This document shows positions 45,280-57,037 of a stretch of 64,000 nt of DNA, one piece after another. The notes below the pieces were generated by a model. The model was not told where the DNA came from, ran no database searches, and was given only the letters and a program-made list of their open reading frames with translations. Positions within the stretch are counted from its first letter, which is position 1. Each line of letters begins with the position of its first letter. Both the position numbers and the translations under genes were made by a program. Source of the stretch: Fistulifera solaris (Eukaryota > Bacillariophyta > Bacillariophyceae > Naviculales > Stauroneidaceae); contig AP026129.1 in the NCBI GenBank assembly GCA_030295235.1, positions 310,001 to 374,000 on the forward strand, written 5' to 3'.

Positions 45280-48200
45280 TCATAATATCTTTGTTTGGTT
45301 TAGGTGCCCGGCGCGGTCGATTTTGTGGGGTATTTTTGAGTTCTCATGAGAGAATGAATAATCAATTCCCGAGCTCGTAGGGGCTGGATGTGGTATAGGC
45401 CCTTGAAAACTTTGAGACGGATCTAACACGGCCATCGGTTGCAGCAATAATGGCTGTCCCGTGGCCGATGTTGTCACGTAATAGAATGATCCATCGGGAG
45501 CCGTGGTCAGGTAGACCTGTTGCTGAGGCACCGCATATGCCATTGTTTTTGCCTGTTGTTGCTGAAGCAGCAGCTGTTGCAATAACTGCTGCTGCTGAAA
45601 AGGATGCATCTGCGGCAAATTCAAAAATGCCATCCCTTGGTCAACCTCCATTGTAACACTTGATGCGACACTGTCATTAGAATAAAAACTCTGAGGACCA
45701 TTGAACCCGAAAGCGCTAGAAGAATCACCAAGATTTGCGTGAGGATCGTGGTTAAGGTGTACGGGAGCAAAATGGCCGGGGACAGATGATGCGAGTTGCC
45801 CCGGAAAAGGCACTTGTCCTCCTGGCAAAGTATTACGTTGTACATATTGGACACCCCCGAGTTAACAGATTGCGCTGAAGGATTCCCCGCAAAATTGAAG
45901 ACTGCTGTTGCGTGGACGCAGCAGTCGTTCCTGTCACACTCGAACCCCATATTGATTTCGAAGAAATAGAGACAGCGTCAAGTCCTGGTACATTTCCTGG
46001 TCGCTGAAGTGCGTATGCGAAATCGGCACCTGGCCTTGAGTTGGAGGAATTGATATCCATTGTTCTAGAGTAACTCGAAGGCCCGGCGATGTTGGGGAAA
46101 CGGGTTTGTCGCTGTGATAAACCCGTAGCTTTGACTCCAGAACCAGCTTCGACCCTTGCGACGTGCGGTCGTTGAGCGCGATACTCGTGCTCGCAGTGAA
46201 AACTTGTCGTTGCGGCTATCATGCCCGGATTTCGATTGGAATTGAAGGAAGTTGCTACGTCATGCGGTGGTGTAGAGGCTGGATAATAAGCTTGTCTCCA
46301 GTCCCCATGATGCGAATCGGTTTCTTCAGTTGCCGTAGATGGCGTAGGAACCTGCGATTCCGTTGGAGATCTTTGCTTTGGAATATCGCCCAGAGCGGAC
46401 CCGCTGTTGCGACTCGATGAACGGCGCATACTTTGTTGCTTTTCTCGCATCTTTTGAACATTAAGAAGTTTCCGCCGGCATATAGATGGATCCCATGGTA
46501 TCTCCCATCGTACACCGAGCTCACGATTCGCTTGACCCTCTTCTCGAATGTCAACGTCCTTTGCAGGTTGGTATTGTATTAATTTTTCGAAGTCTCCAGT
46601 CAAGAACGGGTGTTGTGCAGCTTGAAAAGCCGTGAGACGTTTCCAAGGATCAGGATCCAGTAACCCGTAGAGAAAATGAACGAACGCGGGCAGCAGATCT
46701 TTGTCTTTGCCAACTGTTGATCGCCCATGCAAAAACAAGATATCAGCTAAACGCGTTCTTCGAAAGTATCGATTTCCCGGTTGCTGCTCAAGTCGAGTCA
46801 ATCCTCCCTTTTTCTCTACTTCGGCATGCGACAGCGAAGATATATACTCTTTCTGTGTCTTCAGTCGCCATTGTGGAATGATTGGGGAATTTGTGCGGTC
46901 TTTAGGCACAAACTTCACAAAATACTTTGTGGCTTTCGACCCTTGGTCTAACATCCAATCAGGCAATGAACCGATCATTTCTACAATCCTACCCAGCTGG
47001 TCATGCTCGTGAATACCAGGTAGGATCGGAAGCCCAAGAAAGAGTTCTGCGGCCACACACCCCAACGACCACATATCTATGACTGAATCGTAGGGAACCC
47101 CTATTAGCACTTCAGGACTTCGGTAAAAGCGAGACTGGATATAAGTATGTGCCGTGTAACCTTCGAAGCATGCGGAACCGAAATCGATAAGTTTTATCTT
47201 CGTGCACTCATCATTCGCGTCGTCGTCAGACGGCAGCACAGTTTCGATATTTCTATGGGCAGTAGTCGTCCCAGTCGCACAACTCTTATCCGAACTTGAT
47301 CGTGATTGAGCGACGTCCGTAGACACGTCGCAATCTTTTGTAGTATCAATGGGTATCGAATTTGATTGAATCGAAGTACTCTTTTCAGCAGGTCGAGCCC
47401 GACCTTCTCCAAGCAACACTAACTCATTTGCGGCAGCTTCGGAGACCAGCAACACGTTTTCGGGTTTGATATCACAGTGAACAATATTCTTTTGCGAGAT
47501 ATCCCGAACACATCGTATCGTTTGCAGCAATATTTGCCGCACCGCAGTGAGCGGCAATCCTCGGAATTGACGCTTCTTCAAAATTTCATACAAATTCGGT
47601 CCCAGCAACTCAAATAATAAACAAAGATGCCCGTGATACATGAAGAAACCCAAAAGTTCAACTCGACTTCCTTTGGGGGACGTGTTTTTATCCAATTCCC
47701 TAAAAACATCGATTTCGACAGTGGCTTGACGTGTATAGTCGGGTCGATTTCTCACAATCTTCAGCGCTACCCACTGCTGCGTGGCTTTGTGCCAGCACTT
47801 AAATACTTGCGCAAACGTCCCTTGTCCCAATAAGCTGTGAACTGTAAAGTCTACCATTTTGTGATCCATCGCACCGATGAATGCGTGCATTTGTTTTCTT
47901 TGTATCTTTATGACATCGTTCTCGTATACCAACAAATTACCTTCTGCGTTGTCACGCCCTTCATTAGCGACCGGCTCTGACGGCTTGGTTAAACATTTCC
48001 CCCGTGGTGGACCGGTAGAAGCAGTTTGACATCCAGTGTCAAAAGTTGAGTGACTTTTCGTGCTTATTGAAGCACTGTTATGAGATTGACTTTGCATCGT
48101 TCTTTCTCCGGTTTGTGTGGTGGCACTATCCGACGCTCCTTCCAATACAGCTGAAAGTAATCCTTTGTTCCCATGCAAATGTGTACCGACAGTAGATTGC

Positions 48201-48760
48201 TGAGCTCCACTTCCGTGTGAACTCGATGCCGCTTTCAGCATCTCTTCGGTGGATATTCTATTTTTGCGGTTGTATGAGCCATGTGATGGCTCGCTTCCCA
48301 GATCTAGTTGCGCAAACGCTTTACGCTGTTGCTCTTCCCATTCTCGAAACGAATCCTTAGCATTTATTGTCAAATTCCGCACAATATTTCCTACCGTTGG
48401 CTGATGCTCTCCGTGGTCTTGATAAGTTGTTTTGGGAACTTTGCGATATCGCGGCGACCCCGACAAAGAATGAGACAACTGTCCCTTATAATGAACGAAT
48501 GAACTGTTTATTGAAGCCTGAATTGAGGTTACAGTTTCCGGCAAATTAATTTGTCCGCCATGAGCTTGTAAAGAAAGCTTTTGCCCTACTCTGCGGTATG
48601 CTTCATCCACATGACTTCGTTGATGCCTTTGACGTTGCCTTGATCGTGGTGAAACATCGCGGTGCTGACCGGGTGATTTTGTCGAGTTACCCGATTTTGT
48701 CGACGATTGGCTCAGGGTTTCAAGTAATTCCTGAGGCCCAAAGGTTGGATTAACATCCAT
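45280..48760 (-). CDS. YAK1: YAK1/DYRK-family protein kinase, frame-broken near the C-terminus
   Basis: CMGC-group dual-specificity kinase. In order: glycine loop GQGTFAQVFKC, VALKIV Lys, LCLLFELLGPNLYEILKK, catalytic HCDIKPENVLL, then LIDFGSACFEGYTAHTYIQS and RFYRSPEVLIGVPYDS. HCD and SRFYRSPE are typical of YAK1/DYRK. A ~80-residue Ser/Thr-rich insertion separates ENVLL from the DFG motif. A long Ser/Gln-rich N-terminal extension (~330 aa) precedes the kinase domain. At C5 45854-45858 (plus strand) one base too many ends the frame at 45833; the protein continues through a Gln-rich tail (FQQQQLLQQLLLQQQQ) to the stop at 45280. About 1150 aa in all. YAK1 kinases couple nutrient state to growth arrest in yeast and plants. 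Confidence 0.9.
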
Positions 48761-48914
48761 GATGAATCAAAGCAACTTAAACTGACGGGCACTTTTCCCT
48801 CCAGCAGCACGAGAGGTACGATTATTTTTACTTCCTTATTCCTTATCGTCTTTGACGTCGACACGAGATCGGTCCTCCGCTTGTTTCAAATGAAGAGTGT
48901 TCTTTCAAATTTAT

Positions 48915-49449
48915 TTACTGGTGACAACGCCATAAGGTCACCAAGTCAGAAGGCTTCGGAGGAACGGTTTGAGGCGGAGGACGAAACAACAGAAGATTCT
49001 CCACGTTAAACTTGATACCGAAGTACATGGCAGCTGTTGCGGACGAAAGTGGCAGAGGGGCAGGGGGCAGGTCGTCAAACATCAAAACCCCTTGCTTCTT
49101 CACTGTGTCGAACAGATGGGAGAACACACTTTCGACACCATACGCGAACATCGCAGTATGAATTATTGTACATGACTGTGCTGCAAGTATTCTTTCACAG
49201 GAAACAAGATACAGAACAAAGGATACTCGTAAGCTCACATTCCTTCAAGTAGTATAGTCTACGCATCTTGAGTTCTACGAGCAAGCGAATGGTAGGTTTG
49301 GTGGAGACATGGAAATCGGGAATGGATAATGGGACAATGCGAATGGGACCCAACAAGTCAACGAAAGGCCGAAACCACAAATAATAATAATCTTTGGCCC
49401 AATCAGAGTAAAACGAAATACTCCGTGACGAAGACGACGACGAATCCAT
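48915..49449 (-). CDS. Uncharacterised ~160-aa protein, two exons
   Basis: Exon 1 is 49449-49239 and exon 2 is 49180-48915, with a 58-nt intron (49238-49181; GTGAGC donor, TTGCAG acceptor). The spliced frame is open: it starts MDSSSSSSRSISFYSDWAKD, continues YYYLWFRPFVDLLGPIRIV, and after the junction reads AYGVESVFSHLFDTVKKQG and VLMFDDLPPAPLPLSS. No signal peptide or certain membrane segment. I do not recognise the family. Splice signals and preserved frame across the junction are the main support. Confidence 0.6.
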
Positions 49450-49778
49450 TTAGCGGACCTTTCGTTAGAGTTGCACGATTGCACTAGGGCTAAGTGGCTT
49501 TGAAGCCTGTTGGCGGTTTGTGGAGTTCGCCTTGAAGTCTGTTGGTCATTCGTAGAAGTCTAGCCCTTAGCCTTTTGGCACTCTAACAGGCTACACCTTC
49601 TTTGTCAACTAATGCGTTAGCTTAGCTCTAACATGCTGCACATGTCGATGATGGAGAGATGAAGAAGCAGCAATGTCAGTTCGGGCTCGAAAGTGTGTTC
49701 TGGGCGGACTGGAGTCAACATGATCAACACGCGACGGTTAGCTTTCAACACGGCTTCATCCATAGAGAGAATTATCAT

Positions 49779-51017
49779 CTATTTGAGTTCAACGTCGTGT
49801 CGTTTCAGAGCTGCATCAATTGCCCAAAGAACGCGCTGTCGGTTTTCCCAATACAGCTCACCTACCGGTCTTATGCGAAAATGAAAGTCAACGGTTGCCT
49901 CCACAAAACCGGGGCCGTAATTGGTCAGTGTTGCCAGAAAGGGACGACTACCATCCGTCACAATTTCCGGACAAGCCAACTGTACTTCCTCTTTGATCGA
50001 CTCCATGACATTTCGTAGAATGGCTCTGTCTTTTAATGAAAATCGTAGCACTTGCTTCACTTGTGAGTAGCGAATGCGGCTCAGATTACTTATCGGCGTC
50101 GATATCAAATCCGTGTTGGGTATGTTCACCGTGATTTCATCCGATCCCCTCAATACAGTTTCCATCCACCCCAGCTTTACGATTGTGCCCTCCTTGCCAT
50201 TGCCAAATCGTACGTAGTCTCCCTCATAAATTCGATCACTCGAAACCAAAAGCAACCCATTTATGACACTTTTTGCGATTCCTTGCGACGCCAAACCTAT
50301 CGCCAAGGTTCCAGCGCTGCCTAAAGCAAACAAAGAGCTCATGGCGATTCCCATCTTCACTTGCAGAATGCCCATGATGACCGTAAGAGTTATCCCTCCG
50401 ATTGCAGCATCTGCCAGTCGATTGATGATCTTCATCCTACCAAATGAATCGGGATGTTCACTGATGAAGCTTCGGATATAGTATTTCTTTATAGTGGACA
50501 TACGATTCGCACCCCACAGGAGGTAAACGACTTGAGCAAATGCGATCGGAAACTCTGCATTATTGAACGACGCAAATCCCATTCCGGTGAGGACAATCTT
50601 CACAATATCCACAAAATAGACAAGCAGCGCGAGTTTGGCGACTTGCTGCACATGTACCAAGAATAGTCGAAGGAGATGATAGTAATCCGCCAAGGATTCT
50701 CTCGCACTCAGTGGAAGCTGCGAGTAAGGCAAGTTCAAAGCGGGGACAAATATCCAACCTGCGCATACCAAGAATAGTATGTCTTCGACATGAACACTTT
50801 CGCGCAAGGCACCATGAATTACGCTTCGATCCAGATGCAGTACTTTTCGAATCAAAGGTTTTATTTTGCCCGCTAGAATATTTCCAGAAACCATTCCTCG
50901 TATGGAATCTCCGACGTCATGCAGCATGGAGTGTCCGTTCTCTCCATTCGCTGAGGCAAGCGCAAGAATCGAGTTTAAAACCGAAACAAAAAAGAACCTT
51001 TTCATGGTGTAAGTCAT
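49779..51017 (-). CDS. MscS-family small-conductance mechanosensitive ion channel
   Basis: Fully open, 412 aa. The pore-lining helix and beta domain signature read SSLFALGSAGTLAIGLASQG, then IAKSVINGLLLVSSDRIYEG and DYVRFGNGKEGTIVKLGWME, then DEITVNIPNTDLIS. The MscS C-terminal alpha/beta region follows to VELK. Four hydrophobic segments precede the pore helix. The first ~23 residues (KRFFFVSVLNSILALASANG) look like a secretory signal or the first part of a plastid presequence. Diatom MscS proteins can lie in plasma membrane or plastid; the sequence alone does not decide. An alternative start is the second Met, four codons on. Confidence 0.92.
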   Translation of the reverse strand: MTYTMKRFFFVSVLNSILALASANGENGHSMLHDVGDSIRGMVSGNILAGKIKPLIRKVLHLDRSVIHGALRESVHVEDILFLVCAGWIFVPALNLPYSQLPLSARESLADYYHLLRLFLVHVQQVAKLALLVYFVDIVKIVLTGMGFASFNNAEFPIAFAQVVYLLWGANRMSTIKKYYIRSFISEHPDSFGRMKIINRLADAAIGGITLTVIMGILQVKMGIAMSSLFALGSAGTLAIGLASQGIAKSVINGLLLVSSDRIYEGDYVRFGNGKEGTIVKLGWMETVLRGSDEITVNIPNTDLISTPISNLSRIRYSQVKQVLRFSLKDRAILRNVMESIKEEVQLACPEIVTDGSRPFLATLTNYGPGFVEATVDFHFRIRPVGELYWENRQRVLWAIDAALKRHDVELK

Positions 51018-51380
51018 TATTGTTTCTGTGATCTACTTTTTTATTCTTCGGTATAAAGCAACGATCATCAAAGTGCAATGAGCAAAAGATATGGACGAGT
51101 GCAAGTGAATTGTGCGTACAAAATCTACGCCACTACATAAAAAAACTTTTGCGCGATACCAGTAACCTTACACAAAAATCTTTCCAAGAAAATCGAAAAC
51201 TAAGGCCAGATAAGTATGTTACTTCAGTAATGTCATGGATCGGACGCTCCACTTCCACCAACTACTAATAACAATACCTACGGGAACTATCGATTGCTTA
51301 AGACAATTACGTTTCTTACTAGCGGTTTCGCGACAGCCGCTCCCTCTCAACTCAATCACACAAAGTACGCAGTTCCCCGA
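51018..51380. other. Intergenic region between MscS and UAP56 genes
   Basis: MscS promoter and the UAP56 3' UTR. No gene or repeat recognised. Confidence 0.4.
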
Positions 51381-52989
51381 TTAAGTACTCATGTAAGTCG
51401 ACATGTCAATTTCATCCGGCAACTCAGGAATATTAACTTCAAAGCGGCTTTGAACCTTCTCCAAGATCTCTTTGTCAGCTTCGCTACTGATAAAGCTAAT
51501 AGCGATACCTTTCGTGCCGAATCGTCCAGCTCGACCCACGCGATGCAAGAATTGGTCGCTATCGTCCGGGAAATCGTAGTTAATCACCACGTTCACACGT
51601 TCGATATCAATACCACGCCCGAACAAGTCGGTAGCCACCAGAATACGGGCGTTGAAATCTTCGAACGACTTGTATTTCGTGATGCGCTCGTCTTGTTTCA
51701 TTCCAGCATGGATGCAGATACTAGGAAAGTTGCACTCGGTCAACAATCGGTTCAGTTCTTTCGCACGTGCTACTTTGGAGACAAAAATTACGACTTGGTT
51801 GAATTCCAATGCGTCCAACAGATCGTTCAACTTGCGGTTCTTCTCTGCCTCGGCCAACTTCGCATAGTAGAGTTGAAGACCGTGCAACGTAAGTTTTGTC
51901 TCGTCGTCGACGTAAATTTCCATGGGATCTTGACAAAACTTCTTACAAACGGGACGGATTTCTTTCGAAAGCGTGGCACTGAACAACAATACCTGCTTTT
52001 CGTGAGGAGTCATTCGGAAGATCTCCTGCACATCGCGACGCATGTCAAGGGCTTCCAACACGCGATCGCATTCATCCAAGACAAAATGTTTGACTGCGCT
52101 CAACTTCAACGCCTTCTCACGCGCCAGTGCGAGAATACGACCGGGTGTTCCAACGACAATGTGGGGATGATCATTGGAAAGGATCTCACGGTTTTGTTTG
52201 ATGCTCACACCTCCGTAAAAGACAGCGGTCTTGATCGAAGGCAAGTATTTCGAAAAGCGCTCATACTCATGGGCAATCTGGAACGCCAGTTCACGGGTAT
52301 GACACAGTACCAAGACCTGCACATCTTGACTTTCATCAGAAGCGTTCAACTGATGAAGTGTAGCCAACACAAAAACGGCGGTCTTTCCCATACCGGACTT
52401 GGCTTGACATACGATATCACCACCCAAAACAGCCTGCGGAATCGACTCGTGCTGTACTTCGGAAGGATGCTCAAAACCTGCATCGACAATAGCACGAAGT
52501 AACTCAGGTTTCAACAAGAAATCTTTGAAACCAGAGGCATGAATTCCAACGTAGTGACCTTTCTTGCTGTCTTTTGCCTTTCCTGCGTCTTTCGCAATAT
52601 CTGCTACCTCCTGTAATGAAAAATACAAACGTAAGGTTTGATGACCCTTTCAAATCAAAACACTCCCGTGCGCAACGTCGAAAACCCGTTCGGTAAGTAT
52701 TTTTTCGGATAGAGCGATTGATACATGAAGTAACTCTACACCCACAAAGCGACCAATCGCAGCTTATGACCGCGTATAACATTCGTTTTCCTTTCATTCA
52801 ATACATGGATAAATTGTATGCCGCTTCGTCCTTGTCGTCAACTGCACCGGAATCGTTGAGTCAACAAACAGGCCAAGGACTCATCTCTGCCAAGGACTCA
52901 TCTCTGCCGCAGCCGCGCACGATATCACCGCCGCCAAGACGCACCTCTTCTTCGTCATAATCTACGAGTTCTTCTTCATTATCCGCCAT
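51381..52989 (-). CDS. UAP56/DDX39 (Sub2) DECD-box RNA helicase
   Basis: ATP-dependent RNA helicase of splicing and mRNA export (TREX). Exon 1, 52989-52945, encodes the acidic start [16 protein letters not shown] 334-nt intron (52944-52611; GTGCGT donor, ATTACAG acceptor) precedes [11 protein letters not shown]. Motifs: Q-motif [16 protein letters not shown], Walker [27 protein letters not shown] in place of DEAD (specific for this subfamily), [12 protein letters not shown], and [13 protein letters not shown]. Ends [10 protein letters not shown]. Exon 2 is fully open. The intron is four to five times longer than the others in the window and spans the degenerate region 52650-52940. Confidence 0.95.
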
Positions 52990-53807
52990 GGTTATGTTTA
53001 TGTAAAGCCTTATTCAGGAAACGTTGTATTCAAGTCAATGCTGCAGCAAAGGCAATTGTGTATAATGGCCATTGAGAGCAGCAGCCAATACATTATTGCG
53101 GTATCGCGGCGGTTTGCTCGTCGTGCCGTTGAGAAACGCGAAACGGAGAAAAATCGCGGGTCATCGGCGGTGCGCCCGTCTGTCATCCGTGACATAATCT
53201 ACTATAGTTCCAAAGTGTAGTTCGTTTTTCACCAAGACTAGATTTCCAGTCACGAGCCACGACCCTGATTTCATTTCTTTTTTCTTTCATTGGCTGCCGT
53301 GCTATCGTTGGTCACATTCTGATGGGCACTACGATTCACGAATATGATTATAACGCTGCATTTACATTCGCAGTGCACCACTTGATCATTACTGCTGAAA
53401 ATCTTACTGAATCCGTGTCTTCTAGGGGTCGTCCTTTTTGGAAATTTTAGCTTGACTGCATCTATTCATTCACGAGCTCACTGTTTGTACATTCGACTGC
53501 ATGTCCTACAAGTACTCTTTCACTGATTTTTGCGTTTCACGTTATAGTACTGTACCATGGTACCGGACATTTGCATCCGCGCTTTCCTCTTGCTTGCCCT
53601 TCTATTCTTTCGTTGACACTTCCACAGAACTTCGTGATCACCTCGGATGTGTGACGCGACGATAATCTTACCAGGTACCTTCTTTTGACACAATAAACCT
53701 TGACAAAAGACTTCTTTTTGTAACTCACAACGACGCTTCATTATCGAGACCGAGTTCTCAATTTTGATCCTTCACAAGCCGAGAACTTTCTGTGATTTAG
53801 CAACAAG
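52990..53807. other. Divergent intergenic region between UAP56 and FadH-like genes
   Basis: Partial copies of the dispersed repeat are seen near 53225-53265 and 53400-53485, ending in CCAGTCACGAGCC or TTCACGAGCTC. Short GGTACC motifs occur at 53550-53690. No gene supported. Confidence 0.5.
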
Positions 53808-56145
53808 ATGATTATTCCTCGCCAAACACGTTTCCTTCTTTCGAGAAAATCTCAACTGGGTCCAGCGCGTACCTTATCATCGGTGGGGTCAGCCACCATT
53901 GAAGACGAGGCCTCCTCTAATTATGAACATTTGTTTCAGCCATTGGATTTGGGTCCGCACATTGGCATTCTACCCAATCGCGTTCTCATGGGGAGTATGC
54001 ACTCAGGATTAGAGGGACACTCTTTGCCCCGGTGGATGCTGCCCGTCGCAAATTTCGCCTTTAAAAGTAACTACAAAGAACATGACATGTCACAAATGGC
54101 CGAGTATTTCGCTGCAAGGGCTCGAGGCGGAGTTGGATTGATGGTGACGGGAGGAATTGCGCCAAACAGAGAAGGATGGACTGGCCCGTTTAGTTCACAA
54201 CTAACGAACGAATACGAAATGGAACATCACAAAGTCGTCACAGAAGCAGTACACGCTATTCAGGTCCCAATCATTGGTGGTGACTCTGTCAGATCGCGCA
54301 TTGTTATGCAAATTTTGCACACGGGTCGATACGCGTATCATCCATGGGCGGTGTCGGCTAGTAACACAAAAGTCCCCAATTAGTCCCTTTCCAGCAAAGG
54401 CTTTGGACAAAGCGGGTATACAACGAACAATCAGGGACTATGTCAACACTGCAGTTCTTGCAAAGAGAGCCGGCTACGACGGCGTAGAGATCATGGGCAG
54501 TGAGGGGTATCTTCTTTCACAATTCTTGGCACCCCGAACGAATAAACGAACCGACGAGTACGGAGGACGTCTTGAAAACCGAGCACGCATGCCCCTCGAA
54601 ATCATTCGTCAAACAAGAAGAGCAGTCGGAGAAGACTTTATCATAATCTTTCGTCTGTCACTGCTAGATCTCGTGGAACAGGGGCTTTCCTTCGAGGAAA
54701 GTGTCGAATTAGCGCAAAGGGTACAAGACGTGGGATGCACTATTATCAACACTGGTATTGGATGGCACGAAGCCCGGGTACCGACGATTGCCACATCTGT
54801 GCCTCGAGGTGCGTTTGCCTTCCCCACGAAAAGATTGAAGGAGGCTGGTGTGGTGGATATTCCACTCGTTAGTACCAATCGTATCAATGATCCTCGAACG
54901 GCAAATGAGCTACTGGAGCAAGGGGCTAGTGATATGATCAGTATGGCGAGACCCTTTTTAGCGGATCCTGAATTATTACTTAAGGCTCGCGAAGGCCGAG
55001 CTGATGAGATCAACACTTGTATTGGATGCAATCAAGCTTGTCTCGACCACGTGTTTGTGGGCAAGATCGCTTCCTGTCTTGTGAATCCTGTTGCATGTCA
55101 TGAAGAGGAGTTTGATTTTAGTGTATTACCAGAAGCGCAACGCTTGAATATAAGCGTTGTAGGGGCAGGCCCCGCTGGATGCGCATTTGCAATCAGCGCG
55201 GCTCGGAAGGGGCACAAAGTTACCTTGTACGATCGAGATGACAAAATAGGCGGGCAATTTAATATGGCGAAGCGCATCCCTGGTAAGGAAGAATTCTACG
55301 AGACACTACGATACTTTTACGCAATGTTGAAAAAATACAATGTAAATTTAAAGCTTGGAACAGAAGTATCGAGGGAAGATATGGAGAGAGACGCTTCAAC
55401 CGACAAGTGGATCATATCGACTGGAGTCGACCCCCGTGATCCGAGGATTCCTGGTCAAGATCACCCAAATGTGTTGTCTTACATTGATGTCTTGAAAAGA
55501 CAGAAACCGGTAGGAGAAAAAGTTGCCGTAATCGGAGCTGGGGGTATTGGGTTTGATATATCAGAGTATTTGTTGCACTACGAGCGAGATAAGAGGGCCA
55601 GCGACGTTTCTCACCTTGACTTCTGGAAGGAGTGGGGAATCGACAATTCACTGACGGAACGTGGTGGACTCACTCAGCCTCGACATGCTGCGCCGAAGCG
55701 TAAAATTACGTTGTTGCAGCGGAAGAAGGGGAAGTTGGGCGCTGGACTGGGTAAGACGACGGGCTGGATTCACCGGGCTACGCTGAATCAGTCAGGAGCT
55801 GTTCATATGATCAATGGCGTCTCTTACGAGAAAATTGACGAGCATGGACATCTACATGTTAAAAATTCGAAAGGGGAGATAAGTGTGTTAGATGTTGATA
55901 CCATCGTTATCTGCGCTGGTCAAGTCGAAAAACGCGAGTTAGTGTCGGAGAAGTTGTCTGACAGGCTTTTCCTCATTGGCGGTGCGTATGCCGCAGGCGA
56001 GTTGGACGCGAAACGAGCAATAGATATGGGCACACGACTGGCTGTCAAAATCCACGAAGCTGATGTCGTTCCTGGTAAGCATGTGTTCTCTGCCCCCGTG
56101 GGGATCGAAGAGAAGATGTATGGCCTTTTAAGAAAAATCTCGTAA
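53808..56145 (+). CDS. FadH-like NADPH 2,4-dienoyl-CoA reductase (FMN/FAD/4Fe-4S), frame-broken once
   Basis: Old-yellow-enzyme-type barrel fused to a flavin/NAD(P)H domain, as in bacterial FadH; it reduces conjugated double bonds in unsaturated fatty-acid beta-oxidation. The barrel includes LMVTGGIAPNREGWTGPF, VEIMGSEGYLLSQFLAPRTN and KRTDEYGGRLENR. The cluster ligands are CIGCNQACLDH with a further Cys twelve residues on (C-x2-C-x3-C-x11-C). The dinucleotide site is SVVGAGPAGCAFA, and a second is VAVIGAGGIGFDISEYL. A missing A at A4 54368-54371 separates the two frames, between VSASNT and SPISPFPAKAL. The N-terminus (FLLSRKSQLGPARTLSSV) is a plausible mitochondrial presequence. About 775 aa after correction. 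Confidence 0.92.
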
Positions 56146-57037
56146 CTGTTAACGCTGTCTATTTCTACGGCATTTTTGTGTTCTTCATCCGCTGGCTTTG
56201 GTCAGGAAACTCGGGAGCTGTTAAATGTTTTCGTTAATGTCATTATCTACTGGTGGAAACCTAAGGGTGTCCTCGATCAACGAAGATATCTCTAATCTTG
56301 AGCATAGGCTGAGTCAATCTACATTTTAAAAAAAGTCAAGAGAGTCTAATTCGGCCTGAAGGAGCAAGCAACTTATCTTTATCTAAGCGGAACTTCTACG
56401 GATACCATCGCACCTTCAGGATAGGTACGGTACCGGTACCTGGTATGTCTTTTGCCATGTCGTTGGTAGTGTGTTGAGCTTAAGAGACTATCTCTGGACT
56501 CTGGAGCAACTGGTAAGGCTTAGAGCTACTACTAGAGTCTCGAGTTTTTAGGGTTTGTCGGGTTTCGGCACACGGAGCTCTCGAAATCTCCGCTCTCCGC
56601 TCCGACCTATCGTCCGACAGTTTTTATCGGAGTGCCAGGTAAACAATAGACAGATACTGTCAGACATCTTACCGTAGTAGCAGCTTTTCTGCATTTGTTG
56701 TCGGTAGGTCGGTACCCAGGTATAGACATTTATTATTCCTACCAGGCTACCGGGTACCGGTACCGTTTTTACTTGCTTACTCTGCTTGCTGCTTGTGAAA
56801 ACGGGTGTGACTACGGAGGAACTCTCTTAACTCTTAATTACCAGGTACCGGTACCGGTACCGTACCTGGTAATTACTCTGGTCGGTGTCGCTAGTATTTT
56901 GATGACTTCATGTCTTCTTTGCTTTTCCCTCTCAACCAACCTGTGAGTCGATTGCATTTACCGTTCATCGTGAGCATCCTTTGATTACACAACAACGATC
57001 GCAAATCGCACGTCATTCAAAACAATTATTACAAAGG
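56146..57037. other. Intergenic region dense in GGTACC/TACCGGTA palindromes
   Basis: Blocks of alternating GGTACC, TACCGGTACC and CCAGGTA at 56425-56445, 56705-56765 and 56842-56872. The open frame at 56695-56946 is made of this repeat and is not a gene. The end carries the promoter of the gene starting at 57038. Confidence 0.6.

Noticed and set aside
51294-52502. 402-codon plus-strand open frame
   Set aside because: Exactly antisense to the UAP56 helicase, starts at a non-ATG codon and shows no motif; a shadow of a highly biased coding strand.
56695-56946. 83-codon open frame in the intergenic region before family member 2
   Set aside because: Made largely of GGTACC-type palindromic repeats (Val-Pro-Val-Pro and Tyr-Arg-Tyr-Arg runs), so not a gene.
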